From: JAWVYT01 sp046483065
GTDB taxonomy: Bacteria > Gemmatimonadota > Gemmatimonadetes > Longimicrobiales > RSA9
Direction: 5' to 3'
DNA length: 64,000 nt
Assembly (NCBI GenBank): GCA_046483065.1
Contig: JAWODW010000097.1
Span: 92,813-156,812, forward strand
Shown here one piece after another: positions 7,575-17,020 of the stretch (its first letter is position 1; each line of letters starts with the position of its first letter). A model generated the notes under the pieces. It searched no databases. It saw only the letters and a list, made by a program, of their open reading frames with translations, and was not told where the DNA came from. Made by a program: the position numbers and the translations under genes.

Positions 7575-10500
7575 GTGCTCTTGAGCCTCGGCCGCCTGCT
7601 CGATGTCCGGAAAGGAGAGGGCCGCATCGCCCTCGTCCTCTTCGGGCACCTCTTCTTCGTCACGGCCGCGGCCATCGTGCTGTCGGCCTCCAAGAACGGG
7701 CTCTTCCTCGACGCCTACCCCGCAGCGCTGATCCCCCACGTCATCGTGGCCGCGGCCCTGGTCACCGCCGTCTTCGCCATCCTCTTCACCGGGCTCACCG
7801 GCGGCTTCCCCCGGCGCATGGTGGTGGAAGCGACGACGGGCGTGGCCGCCGTCTCCCTCATCCTCTCACGCTTCGCGTTCCTGGCCGACCCCCGGTGGGC
7901 CTTCGTCCTCTACCTCTGGCTCTCCATCGTGGGCGCACTCGTGATCGCCCTGGCCTGGGGCTCCGTCGGCGACCTCCTCACGGGGCGCCAGTCCCGGCGG
8001 CTCATGCCGCTCCTCATCGCCGGCACCAGCGTGGCCGGGATGACCGCCGGCTTCGGCCTCGCCCCCGCCGCCGAGACGTTCGGCACCCCGGACCTGCTCT
8101 TCGGGGCCGCCCTGGCGCTCGTCCTGGGCGCCGCCGTGCTCCGGCTCGCACCGGCGCCCGCCGCACCCGCCGGCGATGATGCCGGGACCGGGTTCCTCGG
8201 CCGCGTCCGCAAGGGCGCACTCCTGATCCGGCACCACCGGCTCCTGGCGCTCCTGGCCGGGGCCGTGGTCCTGAGCGCCATCATCGCCACCCTGGTGGAC
8301 TACCAGTTCAAGGCCGTCCTCCAGCAGGCGTACGACCGCGACGCCATCACCTCCCTCTTCGGCGTCCTGGCCGGCGCCGTGGGCTTCGGCACCCTGCTCT
8401 TCCAGGCCCTCGCCTCCCGCATCCTCTTCCGCCGCTGGGGGCTCGTCTCCGGCGGCTACGTCCAGGCCGCGCTGATCGGGCTCAGCGCCATCATGGTGGC
8501 GGCCACCGGCTGGCTTGTGGCCCTGGCCGCGCTCCGGTTCGTGGACGAGGCCGGCCGGTTCACCCTCCAGAAGTCCGTGGAGCAGGTCTCCGTGGCGCCC
8601 TACCCACCGGCCACGCGACGCGCCGCCCTCACCGTGCTCGGCGGCGTGCTCAAGCCCCTGGCCACCGCCCTGACCGGCGTGGCCCTCATGCTGGCCGCGC
8701 CGCTCCTGGGCGTCCGGGGGCTGGCCGTCCTCACCGCCCTGGCCGCCGGCGGCCTCTTCGCCCTCTTCCGTCGGCACCCGCGCCTCTACCGGCGGGCCCT
8801 CGAGGAGGCACTGGCCCGCCACACCTTCCAGCTCGACGACGCCGGCGAGGGGGCGCTGAAGGTACTGGACCGGGAAGCGCTGGAGGTCCTGGACCGGGCA
8901 CTGGAATCCGACGACCCGGGGCTCCTCATCTTCGCCGTGTCCCTGCTGCGCCGGGCGCCCCGCAGCGAAGCGCTGCCCCGCCTCGGGGCGCTGCTGGACG
9001 CCCACGTCCCCGAGGTCCGGGCCGAGGCCGCCGCCGCCGTGGTCGAGCTGGTCGAGGGCACCAACGCGCCGCTCCTGGACCGGGTCCGGACGATGCTCGC
9101 CGACGACCCGTCGCCCGACGTGATCCTGTCGCTCCTGGACGTGGCCCCCGGGATGGGCCCGCCGGCCGCCCCCCTGGTGGCCGCCCACCTGGACCACGAC
9201 GACGACAGCGTGCGGCGCCGGGCGCTGGTGGCGCTTGCCCGGGCCGAGCGACGGTACGGCGGTGACCGGGCCACGCGCCGGGTGGAGCGGCTGCTGCGCT
9301 CCGACGAGCCTGCCGACCGTGTGGCCGGCCTGGGCGCCGTGTCGGTCCTCGGCTTCGAGCGGCTGGCGGAGCCCGCCTTCGAGGCCGCCCGGGACCCCGC
9401 CACACGGTCGGCTGCCGCGTCCGCCCTGGCCAACCTCGGCGAGGCCGGCAGCGAATGGCTACTCCGACTCGTCCGGGACCCCGGGCTGGACGACGGCGAC
9501 CTGGCGGCCATCGCCACCCAGCTCGCCGAAGCCGGCCACGACGACGGCCTCGCCGCACTCCTCGACGTCGTCGCCGATCGAGGAACCACGGAGGTGGCAC
9601 TGACCCCCCTGCGCCGCGCCCGGCGCAGCGGCCGGCTCCCGGCGGTGCCCCGGGGCGTCATGCGACGGGTCCTCGAGCCGATCCTCCTCGGCGGCGCCCG
9701 GTACGCGGTCCTGACCGACGCTTTCCGGCGGGAGCGCGGTCGGCACCCGTACCTCGAAGCGCTTCACGACGAGCTCCGGGACCGCCACGCCCGCGCCGGC
9801 GAAGGGGTGCTGGCCGGCCTGTCCCTCTCGTACGACACGGCGTCCCTCGACCGGGTGGCCCCTCACCTCCGGGCGCCGGACGCGTCGATCCGGAGCAGCG
9901 CCATGGAGCTGCTCGAGGGGATCCTCGACCCCGAGGACCGGCTCGAGGTGCTGCCCTTCTTCGAGGGGTTCGCGTCTCCGGACCGGCTCGCCCAGGCGTT
10001 CGACGGCCTGAGCTTCACCCCCGGCCACGCCCGCAGGGACCCCCTCGGCGCCCTGGCACGGGTGCCCGACGCATGGCTTCGGGACTGCGCCGTCTTCGTG
10101 CGCTCCCATCTCGATGGTACCGACACCCCTGGCACCGCCGCGGCCACCGCCGCGGCCACCGCATCACCCGAGGAGTCCACCATGCTGCCGCTGATGGAGA
10201 TCGTCTTCTTCCTCAAGAGCTCGTCGCTCTTCCGCCCGCTCCCCGGTGAGGAGCTGGCCCGGGTGGCCAGCCTGGCGGACACCGTGCACCTCGACGCCGA
10301 CGAGGTCCTGTTCGAGCAGGGCGACCCCGGCGACGCCTTCTACATGGTGGTGACCGGCCGGGTGGCCGTGGAGGTGGGGACCCGCCAGGTCGCCACCTTC
10401 GGGCCCCACGAGGGGATCGGCGAAATGGCGCTGCTGGATGGCGAGCCCCGCTCCGCCACCGTCCGGGCCACCGAGCCCGCCACGCTGCTCCGCATCGAGG

Positions 10501-10607
10501 CCGCATCCTTCGAGGCGCTGGTGGACCGGACGCCGGCCCTGGCCAAGTCCATCTACCGGACGCTCTCCGCCCGGTTACGCACCGCGAATCGGCAGCTGCA
10601 GGACTGA
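7575..10607 (+). CDS. ADP/ATP translocase-like MFS transporter fused to HEAT repeats and a cyclic nucleotide-binding domain
   Basis: A 1010-residue protein with a GTG start 4 bases after the previous stop. Residues about 15-400 form a twelve-helix transporter region resembling the nucleotide transporter (NTT) family, with FGHLFFVTAAAIVLSASKNG near the start. Residues about 430-860 are Ala/Leu/Asp-rich helical repeats of HEAT type (LPRLGALLDAHVPEVRAEAA). Residues about 880-1000 form a cyclic nucleotide-binding or Crp-like sensor domain (VLFEQGDPGDAFYMVVTGRV, then IGEMALLDGEPRSATVRA). The transported molecule cannot be read from sequence. The sensor domain suggests ligand-gated control at the cytoplasmic face. 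Domain calls are good; substrate is unknown. Confidence 0.82.
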   Translation: MLLSLGRLLDVRKGEGRIALVLFGHLFFVTAAAIVLSASKNGLFLDAYPAALIPHVIVAAALVTAVFAILFTGLTGGFPRRMVVEATTGVAAVSLILSRFAFLADPRWAFVLYLWLSIVGALVIALAWGSVGDLLTGRQSRRLMPLLIAGTSVAGMTAGFGLAPAAETFGTPDLLFGAALALVLGAAVLRLAPAPAAPAGDDAGTGFLGRVRKGALLIRHHRLLALLAGAVVLSAIIATLVDYQFKAVLQQAYDRDAITSLFGVLAGAVGFGTLLFQALASRILFRRWGLVSGGYVQAALIGLSAIMVAATGWLVALAALRFVDEAGRFTLQKSVEQVSVAPYPPATRRAALTVLGGVLKPLATALTGVALMLAAPLLGVRGLAVLTALAAGGLFALFRRHPRLYRRALEEALARHTFQLDDAGEGALKVLDREALEVLDRALESDDPGLLIFAVSLLRRAPRSEALPRLGALLDAHVPEVRAEAAAAVVELVEGTNAPLLDRVRTMLADDPSPDVILSLLDVAPGMGPPAAPLVAAHLDHDDDSVRRRALVALARAERRYGGDRATRRVERLLRSDEPADRVAGLGAVSVLGFERLAEPAFEAARDPATRSAAASALANLGEAGSEWLLRLVRDPGLDDGDLAAIATQLAEAGHDDGLAALLDVVADRGTTEVALTPLRRARRSGRLPAVPRGVMRRVLEPILLGGARYAVLTDAFRRERGRHPYLEALHDELRDRHARAGEGVLAGLSLSYDTASLDRVAPHLRAPDASIRSSAMELLEGILDPEDRLEVLPFFEGFASPDRLAQAFDGLSFTPGHARRDPLGALARVPDAWLRDCAVFVRSHLDGTDTPGTAAATAAATASPEESTMLPLMEIVFFLKSSSLFRPLPGEELARVASLADTVHLDADEVLFEQGDPGDAFYMVVTGRVAVEVGTRQVATFGPHEGIGEMALLDGEPRSATVRATEPATLLRIEAASFEALVDRTPALAKSIYRTLSARLRTANRQLQD

Positions 10608-10931
10608 GGGACGCGCGAGACGACGGGCTTCTACGGGGCTGACGCCTGGTTCACCGCGGAGGCGCGGAAACGCGGAGCGAACGCGGAGTATTTTGAGTTG
10701 TATCCGGGCGGGTCCGGAGTCGGGGTGGGAGGTCTGAACACAGGGCTGGGCAACCTTCGGGATTACTTCTTACGGGAGCAGGAGGCACCGGGAATTCGGG
10801 GCAGCGCTCAGCGCCGCCGGAATTCACCGGCCGAGGTACGGTACGCGCCGGATCCCGATCACCGCGCCCCGGGCACCCCGCCACGAACAAGGCCCCGACG
10901 GAGCCTGGCGTCCTCCGCTGCGAACCCGGAC
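10608..10931 (+). repeat. intergenic stretch with decayed G-rich repeat copies
   Basis: No gene is supported here. Bases 10652-10688 carry a short-period motif (ACCGCGGAGG, CGCGGAAA, CGCGGAGC, ACGCGGAG) followed by TATTTTGAG. Bases 10833-10884 (GAGGTACGGTACGC onwards) are about 80% identical to 12781-12833. Both elements recur on the far side of the YfcC-like gene. Confidence 0.65.
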
Positions 10932-12392
10932 CTACGCGTAGCCGATGGCCACCGCGATGGCCAGCACGATGGACCCCACCACCCACATCTTCACCATGAA
11001 CGGCAGGATGAACTTGAGCCAGCGGTCGTACGGGATCGCGGCCATGGCCAGGATCCCCACCAGGACGGCGTTCGTGGGGACGAGGATATTGGTGAAGCCG
11101 TCGCCGAACTGGTAGGCCAGGACCGCCACCTGCCGGCTCACACCCACCAGGTCCGCCAGCGGCGCCATGATCGGCATGGTCACGTACGCCTGCCCGCTCC
11201 CCGACGGGATGAACAGGTTGGCCAGGCTCTGGACGAAGAACATGCCCACCGCCGACAGCGCCCCCGGCAGCTCCTGGAGCGGCACGCTGATGCCGTGCAC
11301 GATGGTGTCCACCACGCCGCCCTCGTCCAGCACCACCTGGATCGCTCGGGCCACGCCGATCATCAGCGCCGTGACCGTCAGCTCCGCCGCCCCCTTCCCG
11401 AACTCCACCGCCGTCCGGTCCGGGCTCATCCGCGCGATGATGGCCAGCACGATGGTCATGGCCACGAAGAGCGCGCCCATCTCGATCAGGTACCAGTGCC
11501 ACCGGCTCAGCCCATAGACCAGAACTACCAGGAACAGGCCGACCACGCCGAGCACCCACCGATGCGTACGCGTCATGGCCGGGTAGTCGCCGTCGTCCGA
11601 CGCCGCCCCGCCCTCGCCGCCTCCCTCACCCTCCGGCGTACCCGCCTGGTCCCGCGGCGCGCCCTTCGCACCCGTCGGTGGCTCGACGTCCGCCACCAGG
11701 CTCGACGACGGGTCGTCGCCCACCTTCCGGGCGTACCGCCACACGTGGTGGATGCCGATGGGAAGGAAGACGAAGAGGAGCACCACCCGGAGCCAGAGCC
11801 CCGACGCGGGCTGGAGCCCCGCCACGTCCTGGGCGATCAGCACGGTGAACGGGTTGATGGCCGCCACGCCGTACCCGATGCCGTAGCCCACGGTCATGAT
11901 CCCCACGGCGGTGATGGCGTCGTAGCCCAGGGCGTAGGCCAGCGCGATGAGGATCGGGACGAAGGGCAGATACTCTTCCGCCATCCCGATGGTGCTGGAA
12001 CCGACGGCGAAGACGAGCATGGCGCCCGTGACCAGCCAGAACGGGCGGTGCCCCAGGCGGTCCAGCATCCGCCCCAGCGCCGCGTCCACCGCGCCCGTGG
12101 CCCGCAACACGGCGAAGGCGCCCCCGATGATGAAGACGAAGAAGATGATCTCGTGGGCCGCGCTGAACCCCTTCGGGATCGCGGTGAAAATCGCCAGCGG
12201 CGACTGCCGCTCCACGTCCGGCGTCTCCTGGAAGCTCCCGGGCACCACCTGCATCCGTCCCAGGGCGTTCTCCACACGCTCGAACGCCCCCGCCGGCAGC
12301 AGCCAGCTCAACAGCAGCGCCGCCACCACCATCCCGAAAAGGAGGACCAGCGTGTGGGGGACCTTGAAACGCGATTCGTTCGTTTCGCTCAT
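10932..12392 (-). CDS. YfcC-family membrane carrier (putative C4-dicarboxylate/basic amino acid transporter)
   Basis: A 486-residue multi-pass membrane protein. The ATG at 12392 (MSETNESRFKVPHTLVLL) is preferred; an upstream ATG would add 13 residues of low-complexity leader. Family features include KVPHTLVLLF, LPAGAFER, the conserved block GSSTIGMAEEYLPFVPI (about 165-182), and the C-terminal SGSGQAYVTMPIMAPLADLVG (about 410-430), which resembles the second hairpin region of Dcu/AbgT-like carriers. A charged cytoplasmic loop lies at about 255-290. Members are often labelled arginine/ornithine or short-chain fatty acid carriers, but the substrate is uncertain. It stands alone, flanked by repeat-rich non-coding DNA on both sides. 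Confidence 0.85.
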   Translation of the reverse strand: MSETNESRFKVPHTLVLLFGMVVAALLLSWLLPAGAFERVENALGRMQVVPGSFQETPDVERQSPLAIFTAIPKGFSAAHEIIFFVFIIGGAFAVLRATGAVDAALGRMLDRLGHRPFWLVTGAMLVFAVGSSTIGMAEEYLPFVPILIALAYALGYDAITAVGIMTVGYGIGYGVAAINPFTVLIAQDVAGLQPASGLWLRVVLLFVFLPIGIHHVWRYARKVGDDPSSSLVADVEPPTGAKGAPRDQAGTPEGEGGGEGGAASDDGDYPAMTRTHRWVLGVVGLFLVVLVYGLSRWHWYLIEMGALFVAMTIVLAIIARMSPDRTAVEFGKGAAELTVTALMIGVARAIQVVLDEGGVVDTIVHGISVPLQELPGALSAVGMFFVQSLANLFIPSGSGQAYVTMPIMAPLADLVGVSRQVAVLAYQFGDGFTNILVPTNAVLVGILAMAAIPYDRWLKFILPFMVKMWVVGSIVLAIAVAIGYA

Positions 12393-12498
12393 GTCAGCTG
12401 TCGGCTCCGGAGTCGATACCATCGGCACCATCGGCCCGGCAAGGTATCAGCGTACGGCGTGGCGCGAAAACGCGATCCGGAGATGGAAGGGCCCGGTC

Positions 12499-12943
12499 AA
12501 CCGCGGAGACACCGAGGCGCCGAGTACGCGCGAAGTATTGTTGAATCGGACCCGGGAGGCTGCCCTCTTCCTCTCCATCGCCTTCAGCCTGTACCCCGCC
12601 CTCCGCTTCGTACTTCGCCCTCTTCCTGGACGGTCCGGCGTTCGAACAACCGTTCAACGCGCAAGGTCGAGAAGCCTCTTTCATCAACACATCGGGAGAA
12701 AAGCCGGATTTGCTTCTCACGCGAGGCGAAGACCTCGAGGGTTCGGGCCGGACCTCCGGCACCTCCGCGACCCGCCGATCGAGGTACGGTACGCACTGGA
12801 CCCCGGTCGCCGCGCGGTGGGCACGCCCCCGGCGGCGCAGCATGCCCTACCGGTGTCCTGCGTCATCCGCTACGAACCCCTATCGGACACAACCCCATGC
12901 AGTTCTCCGCGTATGCTCCGCGCCTTCGCTTCTCCGCGGTTGA
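12499..12943. repeat. inverted pair of G-rich short-period repeats with a decayed interior
   Basis: Bases 12499-12544 (AACCGCGGAGACACCGAGG onwards) and 12903-12943 (read on the minus strand as TCAACCGCGGAGAAGCGAAG onwards) are related and oppositely oriented. The left arm also matches 10652-10694. The roughly 360-base interior has no convincing gene; 12781-12833 matches 10833-10884. The remainder of 12393-13285 shows no gene I can support. Confidence 0.6.
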
Positions 12944-13285
12944 CGATGCGCCCGGTCACGGCAACGCACCGGGAGGGAGCCACCCCCGAAGGCAAGCCGA
13001 AAAGGGGGTTGCGCGAATGGATGCCGATGATGATGTTTGTCGCGAGTTCACTCCGGTGGACGCGCATAAAGGTACAGCCCGCCTGCTCCGAACAGACGGG
13101 CTGCGTCAGGCGAGTGACGGTGCGGTTCTGCGCAGTCATGGTTGAGACCGGACGCGCGGAGCCGGGTGTGCTTCGGGTTTGGGGAATACTCCCGAAGTGG
13201 AGCTGGGTGTGGTAGCCCAGCCACCGTCCTCGCTTCCTTTTGCTGCCCCGTTCCCCCCGGGGCCGTCCCGTACACCTCCAGGGAC

Positions 13286-13453
13286 AAAAACGGACGCGCC
13301 AAAGGGGTGAATTTTCACTTTCCTGAAGGGGGGAATTTTCGCCCTCGCGACCCGGCTACCTTCCGGCTGCCGGTACCGCGCCGGCTACTTCCTCCAGTAC
13401 TCGATCGTCCTTTGGCGCGCCCTTCGAATCCTCCCGACTTTCCGCCGGGGCAC
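13286..13453 (-). ncRNA. structured small RNA, copy 1 (unrecognised class)
   Basis: A roughly 165-base RNA predicted from its promoter to a U-tract at 13290-13286. Elements in order: a 5' hairpin (CCCG/CGGG, 13433-13449); a 14-pair closing stem (GGGCGCGCCAAAGG at 13422-13409 with CCTTTGGCGCGTCC at 13305-13292); a conserved single-stranded block holding GGAGGA (within 13378-13410); a GNRA-capped hairpin (13352-13373, loop GGAA); and a second invariant block (13312-13343). Copy 2 keeps this fold, with paired substitutions in the stems. The conserved peptide RQRTIEYWRK in one frame is better explained by RNA constraint, because the frame shifts between copies. It resembles no tRNA, 5S, SRP, RNase P or riboswitch that I know. 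Confidence 0.68.
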
Positions 13454-13455
13454 CC

Positions 13456-13485
13456 ATAGTAGCATCGCGTGAATCGCTTTGTCAA
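13456..13485 (-). promoter_or_regulatory. promoter of small RNA copy 1
   Basis: Leftward TTGACA (13485-13480), an 18-base spacer and TACTAT (13461-13456): a near-consensus housekeeping promoter. The first transcribed G is expected around 13453-13449. Confidence 0.75.
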
Positions 13486-13626
13486 GAACTTTCGATTCGA
13501 GGGCCCGGCGGAAGACGATCGTTGGTGGCAGGGCCACCTTCAACGCGGGATTCACGTGAATCGGAGGGTTGCCGTCCCGCGACGCGCGAGGAACGCGGCG
13601 GGCATGACAAACCCCGCGTCGCATAC

Positions 13627-13800
13627 AAAAAGAAGAACGCGCCACCGGGTGGATTTTTCACTTTCCTGAAGGGGGGAATTTTCGCCTGATCGCTACCCGA
13701 TTCACCTTGCGGCCATCGGGATCGCGCCGGCTACTTCCTCCAGTACTCGATCGTCCGCTGACGCGTCCTTCGAAACTGGTCCCGTTTTCTCTCGGGGCAT
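13627..13800 (-). ncRNA. structured small RNA, copy 2 (unrecognised class)
   Basis: The second copy lies 341-347 bases from copy 1 in the same orientation. It has the same order of elements: 5' hairpin (13781-13796), closing stem (GGACGCGTCAGCGG at 13768-13755 with CCGGTGGCGCGTTC at 13648-13635, 13 of 14 pairs), GNRA hairpin 13696-13720 (loop GCAA), and invariant blocks 13724-13756 (33 bases) and 13655-13686 (32 bases) identical to copy 1. It ends in TTCTTTTTG. Relative to copy 1, one pair of the closing stem (A-U to C-G) and two pairs of the GNRA stem (G-C to A-U, C-G to U-A) have changed on both strands. Confidence 0.68.
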
Positions 13801-13802
13801 CC

Positions 13803-13832
13803 ACAGTACCATCGGAGCGCGGCGGCTGTCAA
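13803..13832 (-). promoter_or_regulatory. promoter of small RNA copy 2
   Basis: Leftward TTGACA (13832-13827), an 18-base spacer and TACTGT (13808-13803). It has the same spacing as copy 1 although most other flanking bases differ. Confidence 0.72.
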
Positions 13833-13937
13833 GGATCCCGATCGCCCCGTCCTTCTCCCGTCGTGGGCGTTGCTCCGCCAAGGGGAAGCTCGTAACGTCA
13901 GCGGTACAGAAGTCGACCCGCACCTGGAGGGGCACCC

Positions 13938-14327
13938 GTGGTCTTTCCCGAACTCGCCGCCTACACGGCGCTGGCTCTGCTGGTCTTCCGGTCCGTCCTC
14001 GCCCTGGTCTTCCTGTCCAGCGGCTGGGCCCACGCCAACCACCCGAAAGAGCGCGGCGAGAGCATCGGGATGGCACCCGCGGCCACGCGCGTACTGGGGA
14101 TCGTCCAGGTCGTGGCCGCGGTAGCAATGGTCGTCGGCGTATACGCCCAGGTGACGGCAGCCGTGCTGGCGGTGATCATGCTCGGGGCGATCCGGAAGAA
14201 GATCTTCGTCTGGAAGAAGGGCTTCTGGGGCGACGGGGGCGGTGACGGCTGGTGGTACGAGCTCCTCTACATCACCGGCCTCCTGGTCATCATGACCACC
14301 GGCGGCGGGGAGTGGGTGCTCCTCTAG
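13938..14327 (+). CDS. DoxX-family membrane protein
   Basis: A 129-residue protein with a GTG start preceded by CTGGAGGGG at 13924-13932. Four hydrophobic helices (about 10-30, 48-68, 70-88, 108-125) and the spacing of FRSVLALVFLSSGWAHANHP and LGAIRKKIFVWKKGFWG fit the DoxX/SURF4 fold. DoxX proteins are often tied to redox or membrane maintenance, but the role here is unknown. It is followed after 31 bases by another small membrane protein on the same strand. The start lies 105 bases from the divergent small-RNA promoter. Confidence 0.8.
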   Translation: MVFPELAAYTALALLVFRSVLALVFLSSGWAHANHPKERGESIGMAPAATRVLGIVQVVAAVAMVVGVYAQVTAAVLAVIMLGAIRKKIFVWKKGFWGDGGGDGWWYELLYITGLLVIMTTGGGEWVLL

Positions 14328-14358
14328 GCACCACTCTACCCCTTCAGCTCGGGAACCC

Positions 14359-14733
14359 ATGCGACGTTCGACCCGTTACCCGCTTCTCATCCTCGCCATC
14401 TGCCTGGCGACGGCCGGCGCTGCCGCCGCCCTGGCCGCCGTGGAGCGGCTCGAGGTCTGGCGTTGCTGCACCAGCCACGGGTCGTTCCTCACCGGAGGCC
14501 TGATCGGCGCCGGCGCTGTGCTCGTGGGCGGCGTGATCCTCCAGCTGGTCCCCACCGAGTCCGCGAACATGGCCATGGCCGGCGCGGTCCTCATGGCGCC
14601 GGTGGGCTTCCTGGTGGGCGGACTCATCGGGAAGGGGGCCGTCGGTGAGAGACCCGGATGGATCGAGGTCCCCGTTCCGGCGGCCGAGCCGCCGGGCCGC
14701 GACCGGGCAGAGCGCACGCGGCGACCCGGATGA
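14359..14733 (+). CDS. small hydrophobic membrane protein, unknown
   Basis: A 124-residue protein that I do not recognise. It has an N-terminal helix (about 8-28, after MRRSTRYP) and two Gly/Ala-rich helices (about 44-63, 72-92) containing GGLIGAGAVLVGG and GGLIGKGAVGE, a glycine-zipper-like pattern. The tail is Pro/Arg-rich. An adjacent cysteine pair (WRCCTSHGS) follows the first helix. It is probably co-transcribed with the DoxX gene and followed by a strong hairpin. Confidence 0.65.
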   Translation: MRRSTRYPLLILAICLATAGAAAALAAVERLEVWRCCTSHGSFLTGGLIGAGAVLVGGVILQLVPTESANMAMAGAVLMAPVGFLVGGLIGKGAVGERPGWIEVPVPAAEPPGRDRAERTRRPG

Positions 14734-14736
14734 GAA

Positions 14737-14767
14737 ACGGCCGGTCATCCACATGGATGCCGGCCGT
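14737..14767 (+). terminator. terminator-like hairpin between the membrane-protein gene and 16S
   Basis: ACGGCCGG and CATCC pair with GGATG and CCGGCCGT with a single bulged T. On the minus strand it is followed by TTTC. It lies between converging transcription units (the small membrane-protein gene and 16S rRNA), so it may act in both directions. Confidence 0.6.
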
Positions 14768-14868
14768 CTCATCTATAGAAAACGAGATAGAGGGGTGTTC
14801 GTGTGGTGCGACTTCCGAGCGGGCTTTCCGCCTTCGAGTTGTGCTCTCGGGCTTACTCGCCGTGCTCC

Positions 14869-16453
<1,585 letters not shown>

Positions 16454-16661
16454 TCTAAAACCTAGAAAAGCCTGACTAGCTTTCAGTCTCGAACAACCGT
16501 TCACTACCGGTCATCCGGAATCGAACTCTGCGTTCCTTTGAACCCTCACCACGAGGACACAGTGCCTCGCAGCTCTCAGGGCCCACACGAACTATCCCTC
16601 TACCTCGATTTTCAATCAGCTACAAAGCGGCGCCCAAACAGCTGGCGCCGCGCAGACATGT

Positions 16662-16690
16662 AGAGTAGCCGTTGAGTCGGACTCCGTCAA
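16662..16690 (-). promoter_or_regulatory. candidate promoter of 16S rRNA
   Basis: Leftward TTGACG (16690-16685), 17 bases, TACTCT (16667-16662). It starts directly after the terminator of the upstream miniprotein gene and would give a leader of about 200 bases. The -10 box resembles those of the two small RNAs (TACTAT, TACTGT). Confidence 0.55.
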
Positions 16691-16728
16691 CCCCTCGGGC
16701 GCCCGGTGAGAGCCGGGCGCCCGAGGGG
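16691..16728 (-). terminator. strong terminator hairpin after the Asp/Trp miniprotein
   Basis: A perfect 16-base GC-rich stem (16691-16706 with 16713-16728) and six-base loop, 13 bases beyond the miniprotein stop. Only two Ts follow on the minus strand, but stem strength and position support termination before the 16S promoter. Confidence 0.7.
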
Positions 16729-16741
16729 TCACGGCCGGGGG

Positions 16742-16930
16742 TCAGAGCTCATCTTCGTCCCAGTCCTCGTCTTCCTCCCAATCGTCGTCATCGTCCCAAT
16801 CATCGTCATCCCAGTCCTCGTCGTCGTCCCAGTCGTCGTCATCATCCCAATCATCGTCTTCGTCATCGAAGCCGAGGTTCAGGAGCTCGTCGTCGAGATC
16901 GGACGACATCGAGGCGAACAGAGCGGCCAT
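16742..16930 (-). CDS. 62-residue acidic Asp/Trp-repeat miniprotein
   Basis: The start at 16930 (MAALFASMSSDLDDELL) has a strong GGAGG ribosome-binding site 10 bases upstream. From residue 22 to the end almost every residue is Asp or Glu, interrupted by Trp at 28, 34, 40, 45, 51 and 57, a period of 5-6. Residues 1-20 form a short amphipathic stretch. The protein is extremely acidic and has no basic residue. I know no family for it. It is a complete unit with its own near-consensus promoter, a hairpin leader and a terminator, placed immediately upstream of 16S rRNA. A longer start at 17002 is possible but lacks a ribosome-binding site. Nucleic-acid mimicry or metal binding are guesses. Confidence 0.72.
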   Translation of the reverse strand: MAALFASMSSDLDDELLNLGFDDEDDDWDDDDDWDDDEDWDDDDWDDDDDWEEDEDWDEDEL

Positions 16931-16985
16931 TGTAGCGAACCTCCGTGGGGGTTGATTTGACCCTGTGTCACCGGGAGGATCGGCT

Positions 16986-17005
16986 ACCGTGCCATCGGGC
17001 ACGGT
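16986..17005 (-). promoter_or_regulatory. leader hairpin of the Asp/Trp miniprotein gene
   Basis: ACCGTGCC pairs with GGCACGGT around a four-base loop, in the 5' leader about 55 bases upstream of the ATG. It may stabilise the mRNA or regulate it. Confidence 0.5.
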
Positions 17006-17020
17006 CCGTTCCCCTTTCGC

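Noticed and set aside
10698..13215. Long rightward frames across the YfcC-like gene and its flanks
   Set aside because: They run antisense to a clear membrane carrier and then through repeat-rich non-coding DNA.
13378..13410. SRP (4.5S) RNA, because of GGAGGAAGTAGCC
   Set aside because: The SRP apical loop and the symmetric internal loop sequences are absent, and the surrounding fold differs.
13305..13690. Terminal remnants of an IS21-type insertion sequence, because of the repeated TTTTCACTTTCC motif
   Set aside because: Both copies have promoters, pairing stems and U-tracts in the same order, and no transposase trace is present. A transcribed RNA explains more of the conserved sequence.
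13385..13768. A conserved peptide RQRTIEYWRK followed by a stop in one minus-strand frame of both tandem repeats, suggesting a pair of small proteins
   Set aside because: The frame upstream differs by one base between the copies, so no shared start codon exists. The invariant bases fit an RNA element with paired substitutions better.
13790..13825. A 5S rRNA fragment, because CCGATGGTACTGTGG resembles the 5S 3' region
   Set aside because: The rest of 5S is missing, the match coincides with the -10 box, and the other copy does not keep it.
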